From the NCBI GenBank assembly GCA_036563665.1, contig DATCLY010000043.1, positions 1-64,000 on the forward strand: a stretch of DNA of 64,000 bases, given 5' to 3'. Origin of the DNA: FEN-1219 sp036563665 (GTDB taxonomy: Bacteria > Pseudomonadota > Gammaproteobacteria > Steroidobacterales > Rariloculaceae). The notes under the pieces are model-generated. The model made no database searches, was not told the DNA's origin, and saw only the letters and a program-made list of their open reading frames with translations. This document shows, piece by piece, positions 6,186-14,935 of the stretch (position 1 is its first letter; every line of letters starts with the position of its first letter). The position numbers and the translations under genes are program-made.

Positions 6186-8654
6186 TCAGAAGATTCGCTC
6201 GCTGCGCGCAGGCAGCTCGTTTCTCGTGCCGGGATCGAGCGCCTGATACACCGGATCGGGCTCCCGCTCCGGGATGCGGTCGATCTCGAAGCGCTCGAAG
6301 ATCGTGTTCGCGCGGGCGTCGCTCGCGACGAGGCCGGTCTCCGGGTTGATCCGCACCTCCACGATGCCGGGCGGCCGCGGCACGGGATGCTCCGGCAGGC
6401 CTTCGAGCGCCTCGCGCATGTACTCGATCCACATGGGGATCGCCGTGACACCGCCCTGCTCGTTGCCGCCGAGCGGGCGGTCCTCGTCGAAGCCCACCCA
6501 AGCGGCGGCCACGACGTCGGCGTTGAAGCCCACGAACCACGTATCGCGGCGATCGTTCGACGTGCCCGTCTTGCCCGCGAGGTCGCCGCGCTGCAGCGCG
6601 CGGTAGGCGGCGACGCCGGTGCCGCGCCGCACCACGTCCATCATCATGTCGGCGACGAGGTAGGCGTTCTGCGGCGTCACGGCCTGCGGGGCGAGCCGCA
6701 GCCGCGGGTAGAGCTCCATGACGTCGTCGACGAGCTCCTCCTCGCCCGGCGCTTCCCTGGCGGCCTCCTCGAGCACGCAGTCGAGGCAGGCGAACGACGG
6801 CATCGCCTCGTAGAGCACCTCGCCGCTCGCGTCCTCCACGCGCTGGATGAAGTACGGCGAAATCCGGAAGCCGCCGTTCGCGAACGCCGCGAGGCCGGAG
6901 GCGAGCGACAGCGGCGACACGCCGCCCGCCCCGAGCGAGATCGTCAGGTTCCGCGGCAGCGCCACGTCGTCGAAGCCGAAGCGGCGCAGGTGACGGATGA
7001 CGTTGTCGACGCCGACCTCGCGCACCACCCGCACGGAGACCAGGTTCATCGATTCGACGAGAGCCTCGCGGAGCCGCGTCTCGCCGTGCCAACGGCCCGT
7101 GTAATTCTCCGGCCGCCACACCGTCTCGAGCCCCGGATCGTACTGCGGCGGCAGCGGCGCATCGTTCACGATGCTCGCGGTGGTGAAGCCGTTCTCGAGC
7201 GCCGCCGAGTACACGAACGGCTTGAACGCGGAGCCGGGCTGGCGCTTCGACTGCACGGCGCGGTTGAAGTTGCTGAGCCCGAAGTCGATGCCGCCCGCGA
7301 GGGCCACGACGGCGCCGTCCTGCGGGTCCACCGAGACGAAGGCGCCTTGCACGTCGGGCACCTGCGCGAGCCGCAGCTTGCCCTCCGAGTCCAGCCGGAA
7401 ACGCACGATGTCGCCCCGCGCGAGCACGTCCGTCACGGCCTGGGGCCGGGCACCGACCGCGTTGTCATTGATATAAGGGGCGGCCCAGGCGACCGCGTCG
7501 AGGCCGATCGTCTGCACGCCGCGGCTGCGCAGGAACACGCGGGCGGAGTCCGGCTGCACGTCGAGCACGAGCGCCGTCTCGAAGCCGAGCAACGACGGGT
7601 AGTCGCCGAGCAGCGCCGCCCACTCGCTTTCCGCCGCCGCCGCGTCGCCGCCCTCGTCCTCGGGCAGCGTCACGCGCGCCACCGGCCCGCGATAGCCGTG
7701 GCGCTCGTCGTAGGCGATGAGCGCCTGGCGCACGGCGCGATTGGCCGCGGTCTGCAGGCGGCTGTCGATGGTCGTGGTGACCCTCAGGCCCGCGGTGTAG
7801 GCGGCGAGGCCGAAGCGTCGCACCATCTCGGCGCGCACCATCTCGGCCACGTACGGGGCGTCGAGCTCGGTCTTCGGGCGGTGCAGCTTCGACAGGATGG
7901 GCTCGGCGAGCGCCGCCTCGCGCTCCGCGTCCGTGATCATGCCGAGCTCCCACATGCGGCGCAGCACGTAGGCGCGCCGCGCCGCCGCGTTGGTGGGGCT
8001 CGACACGGGATTCATGATGGACGGCCCCTGCGGAATGCCCGCGAGAATCGCCGCTTCCGACAGCGTGAGCTCGTGCAGGTCCTTGTCGAAATAGGTGCGC
8101 GCGGCCGCCACCACGCCGTAGGAGCGCTGGCCGAAGAAGAAGGTGTTGAAGAAGAGCTCGAGGATCTGCTCCTTGGTGAGCTCGCGCTCGATCTGCAGCG
8201 CGAGGATCCACTCCTTGAATTTCCGCACGACGGATAGTTCGCGCGACAGGAAATACTCCCGAGCCACCTGCTGGGTGATGGTGCTGCCGCCCGGCACCCG
8301 CTCGCCGCCCGTGCGGATGAAGTTGAAGACGGCTCGCGCCGTGCCCACGAAGTCGAGGCCCGGGTGCTCGAAGAAGCGATCGTCCTCGGCCGCGATGAGC
8401 GCGTCGATCAGCACCTGGGGGATGTCCTCGTAGGCAACCGGCGTGCGCCGCTGGTCGCCGAATTCCGCCATGAGCCGGCCGTCGCGGCTGTAGACGCGCA
8501 GCGGGATCTGGAACTGCACGTCGCGCAGCTCCTCGGCATTCGGCAGCGTGGGCGCAACATAGTAGTAGCCGCCGATCACGACCGCCGCCAAAGCGACTCC
8601 GCAGGCCGCCAAACCGGTCAAAAAAGCCAGCGGAATCCGTAGGTAATTACGCAT
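6186..8654 (-). CDS. mrcA: Penicillin-binding protein 1A (bifunctional transglycosylase/transpeptidase)
   Basis: Class A penicillin-binding protein that polymerises glycan strands and cross-links peptidoglycan in the periplasm, anchored by one N-terminal membrane helix (about residues 6-32). The 822-residue chain contains the glycosyltransferase domain with the catalytic glutamate in EDDRFFEHPG near residue 90 and GGSTITQQVARE; then the OB-like insert typical of PBP1A; then the transpeptidase with SAFK (nucleophile serine), SMN and KTGTS. ATG at 8654 is preferred to the in-frame TTG at 8660. It is divergent from pilM, the common arrangement in gammaproteobacteria. Confidence 0.95.
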   Translation of the reverse strand: MRNYLRIPLAFLTGLAACGVALAAVVIGGYYYVAPTLPNAEELRDVQFQIPLRVYSRDGRLMAEFGDQRRTPVAYEDIPQVLIDALIAAEDDRFFEHPGLDFVGTARAVFNFIRTGGERVPGGSTITQQVAREYFLSRELSVVRKFKEWILALQIERELTKEQILELFFNTFFFGQRSYGVVAAARTYFDKDLHELTLSEAAILAGIPQGPSIMNPVSSPTNAAARRAYVLRRMWELGMITDAEREAALAEPILSKLHRPKTELDAPYVAEMVRAEMVRRFGLAAYTAGLRVTTTIDSRLQTAANRAVRQALIAYDERHGYRGPVARVTLPEDEGGDAAAAESEWAALLGDYPSLLGFETALVLDVQPDSARVFLRSRGVQTIGLDAVAWAAPYINDNAVGARPQAVTDVLARGDIVRFRLDSEGKLRLAQVPDVQGAFVSVDPQDGAVVALAGGIDFGLSNFNRAVQSKRQPGSAFKPFVYSAALENGFTTASIVNDAPLPPQYDPGLETVWRPENYTGRWHGETRLREALVESMNLVSVRVVREVGVDNVIRHLRRFGFDDVALPRNLTISLGAGGVSPLSLASGLAAFANGGFRISPYFIQRVEDASGEVLYEAMPSFACLDCVLEEAAREAPGEEELVDDVMELYPRLRLAPQAVTPQNAYLVADMMMDVVRRGTGVAAYRALQRGDLAGKTGTSNDRRDTWFVGFNADVVAAAWVGFDEDRPLGGNEQGGVTAIPMWIEYMREALEGLPEHPVPRPPGIVEVRINPETGLVASDARANTIFERFEIDRIPEREPDPVYQALDPGTRNELPARSERIF

Positions 8655-8677
8655 TGCCAAATATGGATCCTACGCCC

Positions 8678-8706
8678 TTGCTAAGGTTGGGACCTTTGTG
8701 CATAGT
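8678..8706 (+). promoter_or_regulatory. Possible promoter of the riboswitch-pilM transcript
   Basis: TTGCTA at 8678-8683, a 17-bp spacer and CATAGT at 8701-8706 give four of six consensus bases in each hexamer. The predicted start near 8713 falls exactly at the 5' edge of the c-di-GMP aptamer, which is the main reason for proposing it. Confidence 0.45.
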
Positions 8707-8713
8707 CCGGCGC

Positions 8714-8823
8714 GTTGGGCAAACCCATCGAAAGGTGGGGACGCAAAGCCTCCGGTCTAAGGGCTGCATGCGGGAGCGGCTTCCAGCCGTCACCAGCCTA
8801 GGATAGCGGGGCTGCCGATGCAG
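8714..8823 (+). ncRNA. Cyclic-di-GMP-I riboswitch (GEMM) aptamer upstream of pilM
   Basis: The RNA matches the c-di-GMP-I aptamer class, for which Vibrio cholerae Vc2 is the structural model. Read in order: GGGCAAACC, a hairpin CCCATC-GAAA-GGTGGG (8724-8739) with the GAAA tetraloop, the invariant GGACGCAAAGCC (8739-8750), TCCGGTCTAA as one side of the tetraloop-receptor stem, and GGATAGCGGGGCTGCCGATG (8801-8820) as the conserved 3' core. These elements are nearly identical to Vc2. The second stem is extended by a REP-like hairpin (8770-8789). The RNA lies in the 5' leader of pilM, so c-di-GMP probably tunes pilus-machine expression; the direction of control cannot be told from sequence. Confidence 0.92.
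8770..8789 (+). repeat. REP-like hairpin inside the riboswitch variable stem
   Basis: The 20 bases GCGGGAGCGGCT-TCCAGCCG equal 20 of 21 bases of the REP unit at 24202-24222, differing by one missing T. The unit folds as CGGCT-TCC-AGCCG (8777-8789), capped onto the stem GGCTG/CAGCC (8762-8766 with 8794-8798) of the aptamer. Confidence 0.6.
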
Positions 8824-9096
8824 TTGAACAGTGTCGCGTTTCCGAGACTGCTCGCCGCTTCGCAGCATTGCGAATCCTTTCCGCCCCTCGACCGAGTCCC
8901 TTGCCCACCGGAAATCCTGTTGCAACCGGGAGGTTCGTTGCACGCATGCTCGCTCGGCTCGAAATACGCTTCGGACCGCGCGCATTAAGTGAGGCTGGTC
9001 ACAACCTCCCGTGGCCGCATCGGTTATAGTTAACCGGGGGACTTGAGAGCTCGTATAGGATTCTAACCCAACCGCCCGAGTTGGAAAGGAAAAGCC
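8824..9096 (+). other. Long leader between riboswitch and pilM
   Basis: About 270 nt separate the aptamer from the pilM start. I found no convincing gene. A short element, CAACC-GGGA-GGTT near 8934-8946, could form a small hairpin, but there is no U-tract that would mark an intrinsic terminator, so the expression platform is not identified. TATAGT at 9025-9030 could be an extra -10 element without a matching -35. Confidence 0.5.
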
Positions 9097-10158
9097 GTGT
9101 TCGCCAAGCGTAGACGGGGCTCCCTCATCGGCCTCGATATCACCACGTCCTCCGTGAAGCTGATCGAGCTCGCCGAGAGCGGCCGGGGCTATCGGGTCGA
9201 GGCGTACGCCGCCGAGCCCACGCCGCCGAACGCCGTCAATGACAAGACCATTGTGGACGCGGAAGCGGTGGGCGAGGCCATTCGTCGCGCGGTGAAGCGC
9301 TCCGGCACGAAGTCGCGCGAGTGCGCCATCGCCATCAGCGGCGACGCCGCGATCACGAAAGTGATCCAGATGCCCAAGAACCTGAGCGAGAACGAGCTCG
9401 AAGGCCAGGTGGAGCTGCAGGCCGATCAGTACATCCCCTTCCCGATGGAAGAGGTGAGCTTCGACTTCGAGGTGCTGGGCGAGAGCGAGCGCGATCCCGA
9501 CATGATCGACGTGCTGCTCGTGGCCACCCGCACCGAGAACGTGGAGCAGCGCCAGGCAGCAGTCGAGGCCGCGGGCCTCATGGCGCGGGTCGTGGACGTG
9601 GAGGCGTTCGCGGTGGAGAACGCCTGCCAGCTGCTCACGCATCAGATGCCGGACGGCGGCGCGGACAAGTACATCGCCGTCGTGGACTTCGGCGCGAGCA
9701 CCACGACCTTCAGCGTGCTGAAGAACCTCAAGATCATCTACACGCGCGACTTCGCGTTCGGCGGGCAGCAGCTCACCGAGGAGATCATGCGGACCTACGG
9801 GCTCAGCATGGAGGACGCGGGCCGCGCCAAGAAGGAGGGCGGCCTGCCGAGCAACTACCACTCCGAGGTGCTCGACGCCTTCATCGACGACATGTCGCAG
9901 CAGGTGAGCCGCTCGCTGCAGTTCTTCCTCGCCTCCGGCAGCGGCCGGGAGCAACCGGACCAGATTCTCGTGTGCGGCGGCTGCGCCAACATCCCGGGCG
10001 TGGCCGACGTGATCGGCAGCCGTGTGGGCATCCCGACGGAGATCGGCGATCCGCTCGGCCAGATGAAAGTCTCGTCCCGAGCCAAGTCGATGGGTGTGGA
10101 CAAGGACGCGACGGCGCTCTTGACGGCGTGCGGGCTGGCGTTGAGGAGCTTCGACTGA
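9097..10158 (+). CDS. pilM: Type IV pilus assembly protein PilM
   Basis: Cytoplasmic actin-like ATPase (FtsA-like fold) that binds the short N-terminal tail of PilN and connects the inner-membrane platform to the pilus motor. The protein has 353 residues, the standard length; GLDITTSSVKLIEL near residue 11 is the phosphate-1 loop and VVDFGASTTTFSVL near residue 190 the second nucleotide loop, with CGGCANIPG as the adenosine segment. The GTG start has AGGA six bases upstream (9087-9090). It is the first gene of pilMNOPQ and lies downstream of a c-di-GMP riboswitch. Confidence 0.96.
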   Translation: MFAKRRRGSLIGLDITTSSVKLIELAESGRGYRVEAYAAEPTPPNAVNDKTIVDAEAVGEAIRRAVKRSGTKSRECAIAISGDAAITKVIQMPKNLSENELEGQVELQADQYIPFPMEEVSFDFEVLGESERDPDMIDVLLVATRTENVEQRQAAVEAAGLMARVVDVEAFAVENACQLLTHQMPDGGADKYIAVVDFGASTTTFSVLKNLKIIYTRDFAFGGQQLTEEIMRTYGLSMEDAGRAKKEGGLPSNYHSEVLDAFIDDMSQQVSRSLQFFLASGSGREQPDQILVCGGCANIPGVADVIGSRVGIPTEIGDPLGQMKVSSRAKSMGVDKDATALLTACGLALRSFD

Positions 10159-10159
10159 C

Positions 10160-10750
10160 ATGCCAAGAATCAACCTACTCCCGTGGCGCGCAGAGCTGCG
10201 CCAGCGGCGTAAGAAAGAGTTCTTCACGGCCCTGCTCGCCACCGTGCTCTTCGGAGGCCTCTTGGTCTACGCCTCGAAGCTCACGGTGCAGGGCTGGATC
10301 TCCACGCAGAACAAGCGCAACGAGCTGCTGCGCACCGAGATCGCCGAGCTAGAGCGGCAGATCAAGGAGATCGAGAACCTCGAGACGCAGAAGGCGCGCC
10401 TGATCGCCCGCATGGAGATCATCGACCGCCTGCAGCGCTCGCGGCCCGAGGTGGTCCACCTCTTCGACGAGATCGTGAACGCGGTGCCGGAAGGCGTGTA
10501 CCTCACGCAAGTCACCCAGAGCGACTCGCGCATCCAGATCAAGGGCATGGCGGAATCGAGCACGCGCGTGTCCACCTTCATGCGCAACATCGACAACTCC
10601 GAGCACCTGCGTGACCCGGGCCTCGACGTGGTGGAGACCGTCTCCAGCGGGCCCGGCCGCAGCTCGCAGTTCACGATCTTCGCCAGGCAGGTGCCGATGG
10701 CGGAGGAGGAACCGGCTGAGGCCCAGACAACGGCGAGGGCGCGGCGATGA
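10160..10750 (+). CDS. pilN: Type IV pilus inner-membrane protein PilN
   Basis: Bitopic inner-membrane protein of the pilus alignment complex. The 196 residues begin with the PilM-binding motif INLLPWR (residues 4-10), followed by one membrane helix (about 22-42), a periplasmic coiled coil (about 50-95) and a ferredoxin-like domain. It starts one base after the pilM stop, and its own stop overlaps the pilO start as ATGA. The C-terminal tail after residue 180 is Glu/Ala-rich and probably disordered. Confidence 0.95.
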   Translation: MPRINLLPWRAELRQRRKKEFFTALLATVLFGGLLVYASKLTVQGWISTQNKRNELLRTEIAELERQIKEIENLETQKARLIARMEIIDRLQRSRPEVVHLFDEIVNAVPEGVYLTQVTQSDSRIQIKGMAESSTRVSTFMRNIDNSEHLRDPGLDVVETVSSGPGRSSQFTIFARQVPMAEEEPAEAQTTARARR

Positions 10751-11346
10751 ACATCATCGAAGAACTTCGAACGCTCGACGTCAACGATCCCGGCCGTTGG
10801 CCGCTCCCGATCCGTATCGGCGCGCTCGTTCTCGCCTTCATCGCCGTGGTCGCGTTCGGCGTGTACATGTTCGTGGTGAAGACCGACATGCCGATCCTCG
10901 AGCGCGCGCAGCAGGACGAGCGCACGCTGCGCGCGACGTTCGAGGAGCGGCAGCGCAAGGCGGCCAACTTCGACGCCTACCGGGCGCAGCTCGCGGAGAT
11001 CGAGCGGTCGTTCGGCGCGATGCTCCGGCAGCTGCCCGGCAAGACCGAGGTGCCGAGCCTGCTGGTGGACATCTCGCAGACCGGCCTCGGCGCCGGCCTC
11101 GAGGAGAAGCTCTTCCAGCCGCTCGGCGAGATCCAGAAGGACTTCTACGCCGAGCTGCCGATCAAGATCAGGCTCACCGGCAGCTATCACGAGTTCGGCG
11201 ACTTCGTGAGCGGCATCGCGGCGCTGCCGCGCATCGTGACGCTGCACGACATCTCCATCACCCCGGTCGGGAACGGCACTTTCGACGAGCTCCAGCTCGA
11301 CGTGACGGCGAAGACTTATCGATACCTCGAAGAGGAAGGGGCATAG
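10747..11346 (+). CDS. pilO: Type IV pilus inner-membrane protein PilO
   Basis: Partner of PilN; the two form a heterodimer in the periplasm that links the PilM/PilC platform to PilP and the secretin. It has 199 residues: a short cytoplasmic tail, one membrane helix at about 26-48, a coiled coil to about 95 and a ferredoxin-like C-terminal domain containing LTGSYHEFGDFVSGIA, a typical PilO stretch. Translationally coupled to pilN by an ATGA overlap and followed by pilP two bases after its stop. Confidence 0.95.
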   Translation: MNIIEELRTLDVNDPGRWPLPIRIGALVLAFIAVVAFGVYMFVVKTDMPILERAQQDERTLRATFEERQRKAANFDAYRAQLAEIERSFGAMLRQLPGKTEVPSLLVDISQTGLGAGLEEKLFQPLGEIQKDFYAELPIKIRLTGSYHEFGDFVSGIAALPRIVTLHDISITPVGNGTFDELQLDVTAKTYRYLEEEGA

Positions 11347-11348
11347 CC

Positions 11349-11924
11349 ATGAGAGGCACGCGAACCCCCGCCGGTGCGCCCGCACGCAGTGCGAATCGCG
11401 TGTGCGCCGCGCTAGCACCCTCGCGCCCGTGGCGGGCCATCGCCGCGCTCGCGCTCACGGCCGCTCTGGCCGGCTGCGGCAACGACATGGACGACCTGCG
11501 CGCCTACATCGACGAGGTGAAGGCGCGCCCCGGCGGCCGCATCGAGCCGCTGCCCGAGATTCGCCCGGCGCCGAGCTTCGTGTACGAGGCCGGCAACCGC
11601 CGCTCGCCGTTCGTGCCCGACCGGCCGCAGCGGCGCATCGATCCCGACAACCCGGGCGTGCCGGGCCCGGATCCCGACCGTCCGCCCGAGTTCCTGGAGC
11701 AGTTCCCGCTCGACACGCTGCGCATGGTGGGCACGTTGAACAACTACGGCCTCGTGCGCACGAGCGACGGCCGCGTCCACCGCGTCACGGTGGGCAATCA
11801 CATGGGCCAGAACTACGGGCGCATCACCGCGATCACCGAGTCCGAGATCCGGCTGGTGGAAATCGTCCCCGACGGCTTGGGCGGCTACCTCGAGCGCCCG
11901 GCCGCCGTCGGGCTGGCCGATTGA
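11349..11924 (+). CDS. pilP: Type IV pilus lipoprotein PilP
   Basis: Periplasmic lipoprotein that bridges the PilN/PilO heterodimer and the PilQ secretin. The 191-residue chain has a lipobox LAGC with the acylated cysteine at position 43, unusually far in: about 30 residues precede the hydrophobic core, so an internal start is possible. After a proline-rich linker (about 75-105) comes the beta-sandwich domain with LDTLRMVGTL and a GxNYGRITAI segment, as in other PilP proteins. It lies between pilO and pilQ with a 33-bp gap to the latter. Confidence 0.93.
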   Translation: MRGTRTPAGAPARSANRVCAALAPSRPWRAIAALALTAALAGCGNDMDDLRAYIDEVKARPGGRIEPLPEIRPAPSFVYEAGNRRSPFVPDRPQRRIDPDNPGVPGPDPDRPPEFLEQFPLDTLRMVGTLNNYGLVRTSDGRVHRVTVGNHMGQNYGRITAITESEIRLVEIVPDGLGGYLERPAAVGLAD

Positions 11925-11957
11925 GCACCGGGCCACAGGTTTTAGGGAGTGAACCTT

Positions 11958-14081
11958 ATGAATGAGTCAACTGCCGGCCGGCTCCGCCGGATCGTCGCGA
12001 CCGCGGGCCTGCTCGCGAGCGCGGTTTTCTCCTGGTCCGCCGTGCAGGCGCAGAGCTTGCGCCTCGAAGCGATCGACGTGCAGCCGCTTCCCGGGCAGCA
12101 AGTCGAGCTCCGGCTGCGGCTGAACGGTAACGCGCCCGAGCCGTTGTCGTTCACCGTGGACGATCCGGCCAGGATCACCCTCGACCTGCCGGGCACCAGC
12201 ATCGGCATGTCGTCGCGCCGCCGCGACGTGAACGTGGGGCCGGTCAACTCCGTGCTCCTGGCGGAGGCGGACGGCCGCACGCGCGTGGTGCTCAACATGT
12301 CGGCCCTGGCGCCCTATCAGACGCGGGTGGCGGGCGACAGCGTGTATGTCACCGTCGGCCAGGGGGTCGCGGCCTCGGCGCCGCCCTCGTTCGCGGGCCA
12401 GCCGTCGCGCGCCACCGCGGGCAGCGGCGGCGTCGTCGCGCAGGGGCCGCGGGCCATCAACAACATCGACTTCCGGCGCGGCCCCGACGGCGCCGGGCAG
12501 ATCGTCGTGGACCTGTCCGACCCGCGCACCACGGTGGACGTGCGGCAGGAAGGCGGCCGCATCGTGGTCGACTTCCAGGACACGACGCTGCCGACCGAGC
12601 TCATGCGGCGGCTCGACGTGACCGACTTCGCGACGCCGGTGTCGACGGTGGATGCGCTGCGCAGCGGCAGCAACGCCCGCCTCGTGGTGACGCCATCGGC
12701 CGACTACGAGCAGCTCGCTTACCAGTCGGACAACGTGTTCACCCTGGAGCTCAAGCCGCCGGTCGAGCAGGAGCGGGAGCCGGGCCTGTTCGACGAGACG
12801 AAGGAGTACACGGGTGAGCGGCTCACCCTGAACTTCCAGGACATCGAGACGCGCGCGGTGCTGCAGCTGCTCGCCGAGACCAGCGGCCTCAACATCGTCG
12901 TGAGCGACACCGTGCAGGGCAGCGTGACGCTGCGCCTGCAGAACGTGCCGTGGGACCAGGCCCTGGACATCCTCATGACGACCAAGGGCCTCGACATGCG
13001 CCGCAACGGCAACGTGATGATCGTGGCGCCGGCGGCAGAGATCGCGGCCCGCGAGCAAGCGGAGCTGCAGGCGCGCCAGGCCCTGCAGACGCTCGAGCCG
13101 CTGCGTTCCGAGTTCATCCAGGTGAACTACGCGAAGGCTTCGGAGATCGCCGACTTGATCCGCGGCAGCGGCGGCAAGCCGCTGCTCTCGGAACGGGGTA
13201 GCGTCGCCATCGACGCCCGCACCAACACGCTGCTCGTGCACGACACGAGCGAGAGCCTGGCGAACATCCGCCGGCTCGTGCAGACGCTCGACATCCCCGT
13301 GCGTCAGGTGCTGATCGAGTCGCGCATCGTCATCGTCAACGACGACTACCGGCGCGAGCTCGGCTCGCGCTTCGGCATCACCACGCGCGACGACAACGAC
13401 CGGCTCGTCGGCTTCACCGGCAGCGGCTCCGGGGCGAGCCAGCTGCTCACGAATCCGACGCTGACGAGCGTGCCGCTCAGCTCCCGCTACAACGTGAACC
13501 TGCCGATCGCGAGCCCCGCCGGCCAGTTCGGGCTCGCCATCCTGAACGGCGACTACCTCGTGGACCTCGAGCTGTCGGCGCTGCAGGCGGAAGGCAAGGG
13601 ACGCATCGAGTCCATGCCGCGCGTCATCACGGCGAACGGCCGCGAGGCGCGCATCGAGCAGGGCGTGGAGATCCCCTATCAGGAGTCCTCGTCGAGCGGC
13701 GCCACCACCACCCAGTTCAAGGAGGCCGTGCTGTCGCTCACCGTGACGCCGCAGATCACGCCGGACGACCGGATCATCATGGATCTGCTGGTCACCAAGG
13801 ACTCCGTGGGCGACGTGGTGCCGAGCGCCACGGGCGGCTTCGTGCCGAGCATCGACACGCGCTCCATCACGACCCAGGTGCTGGTCGACGACGGCGACAC
13901 CGTCGTGCTCGGCGGCATCTACGAGAACGAGCGTCGCGACGACGAGAACAAGGTGCCTGTGCTCGGCAACATCCCCGGCATCGGCTACCTGTTCCGGAGC
14001 CGCAGCCGCGTGGACGCCAACGCGGAGCTCCTGATCTTCGTCACGCCCAAGATCCTGCGCGAGGGCGCGCGGGTCAACTGA
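11958..14081 (+). CDS. pilQ: Type IV pilus secretin PilQ
   Basis: Outer-membrane secretin through which the pilus fibre exits. The 707-residue precursor has an N-terminal signal peptide (VQA-QSL cleavage near residue 33), two peptidoglycan-binding AMIN domains (about 35-130 and 160-265), the STN/N0 domain beginning LTLNFQDIETRAVLQLL (about 290-360), an N1 domain (about 380-450) and the C-terminal secretin domain ending with VPVLGNIPGIGYLFRS and LLIFVTPKIL. I use ATG at 11958 because AGGGAG (11944-11949) is 8 nt upstream; a GTG at 11949 overlaps that site. A strong hairpin follows the stop. Confidence 0.97.
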   Translation: MNESTAGRLRRIVATAGLLASAVFSWSAVQAQSLRLEAIDVQPLPGQQVELRLRLNGNAPEPLSFTVDDPARITLDLPGTSIGMSSRRRDVNVGPVNSVLLAEADGRTRVVLNMSALAPYQTRVAGDSVYVTVGQGVAASAPPSFAGQPSRATAGSGGVVAQGPRAINNIDFRRGPDGAGQIVVDLSDPRTTVDVRQEGGRIVVDFQDTTLPTELMRRLDVTDFATPVSTVDALRSGSNARLVVTPSADYEQLAYQSDNVFTLELKPPVEQEREPGLFDETKEYTGERLTLNFQDIETRAVLQLLAETSGLNIVVSDTVQGSVTLRLQNVPWDQALDILMTTKGLDMRRNGNVMIVAPAAEIAAREQAELQARQALQTLEPLRSEFIQVNYAKASEIADLIRGSGGKPLLSERGSVAIDARTNTLLVHDTSESLANIRRLVQTLDIPVRQVLIESRIVIVNDDYRRELGSRFGITTRDDNDRLVGFTGSGSGASQLLTNPTLTSVPLSSRYNVNLPIASPAGQFGLAILNGDYLVDLELSALQAEGKGRIESMPRVITANGREARIEQGVEIPYQESSSSGATTTQFKEAVLSLTVTPQITPDDRIIMDLLVTKDSVGDVVPSATGGFVPSIDTRSITTQVLVDDGDTVVLGGIYENERRDDENKVPVLGNIPGIGYLFRSRSRVDANAELLIFVTPKILREGARVN

Positions 14082-14089
14082 TCCGAGGT

Positions 14090-14134
14090 GCTCCCGGCGG
14101 GACGATCGTGCAAGCCGGTCGTCCCGCCGGGAGC
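14090..14134 (+). terminator. Strong hairpin after pilQ
   Basis: GCTCCCGGCGGGACGA (14090-14105) is perfectly mirrored by 14119-14134 around a 13-nt loop, a 16-bp stem starting 8 bases after the pilQ stop. No T-run follows, so it may slow polymerase or protect the 3' end rather than terminate fully. Confidence 0.55.
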
Positions 14135-14257
14135 CGAAGCCCCGCCCCGCGGCCACGCACTCGTCATAATGTGGCCGCCCCACCGCTCGTCGGCCCGCCC
14201 GCGCCGCTCATCGGGCGAGCCGCCGCACAGCCAGACACCCCTCGTATAGTCGCCGCC

Positions 14258-14911
14258 ATGAGCATGCGAGAACAGCGCGGTTTCACTTTGTGGGAACTGA
14301 TGGTGGCCGTAGCCGTCGCCGGCGTGGTGCTGGGCATCGGCATTCCCAGCTTCCGCGAGTTCCAGCGCAACAGCGCGATGGCGAGCGCCGCCAACGAGCT
14401 CGTCACGGCCGCGCTGCTCGCGCGCGCCGAGGCCGTCAAGAGGCAGGTGCCGGTGACGCTCTGCCTGAGCACGAGCTTCGATCAGGCCTCGCCCGCATGC
14501 GACGACGCGGCGGCCGCCAACAGCTCCACGGCGGGCTTCATCGTCTGGGTGGACGAAAGCGGGCCCCGGGATGCCAACGGCAGCCCCGTGATCACGGATG
14601 CAACCGATGGCAATCACGAGGTGGACGCGGGCGAGACCGAGATCCTGCGCCGCAGCCCGCCGCCGGGCGGCGCCATCACCATTTCGGCCGACGCAGGATT
14701 CGTCACCTACATGCCGAGCGGCTATCCGCGCCGGCCTTTCGACGGTCGAGTGGTGCTCTTCTGCGACGACCGCGGCAACCGCGCCGCAGCCGGGCAGTCG
14801 AGCGCGCGCGCCGTGCGCATCGACGCCACGGGCCGGGCGCAGGTCTTCTCCGAGATCGACGACATCAGCGCCGCGCTCGCCGACATCGGCGGCGGAGCCG
14901 CTTGCCCTTGA
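14258..14911 (+). CDS. fimT: FimT/GspH-like minor pilin
   Basis: Type IV minor pilin precursor, 217 residues. The short leader MSMREQRG is followed by the prepilin peptidase site G|FTLWELM, with glutamate at mature position 5, then the hydrophobic helix to about residue 30. The C-terminal globular part fits the GspH/FimT domain and has cysteines that could pair (CLS...CDD and the terminal ACP). ATG at 14258 or 14264 may be used. It opens the minor-pilin cluster downstream of pilQ. In other systems FimT/FimU proteins prime pilus assembly and some bind DNA during transformation; the latter role is not shown here. Confidence 0.88.
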   Translation: MSMREQRGFTLWELMVAVAVAGVVLGIGIPSFREFQRNSAMASAANELVTAALLARAEAVKRQVPVTLCLSTSFDQASPACDDAAAANSSTAGFIVWVDESGPRDANGSPVITDATDGNHEVDAGETEILRRSPPPGGAITISADAGFVTYMPSGYPRRPFDGRVVLFCDDRGNRAAAGQSSARAVRIDATGRAQVFSEIDDISAALADIGGGAACP

Positions 14912-14935
14912 TCCACTGAGCGACGCAGTCGAGTC

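Noticed and set aside
6072..8237. A 721-codon frame on the plus strand antisense to mrcA
   Set aside because: It mirrors PBP1A codons, is rich in His/Arg/Ala without any family motif, and has no ribosome site. Similar shadows lie opposite ppc and pilQ.
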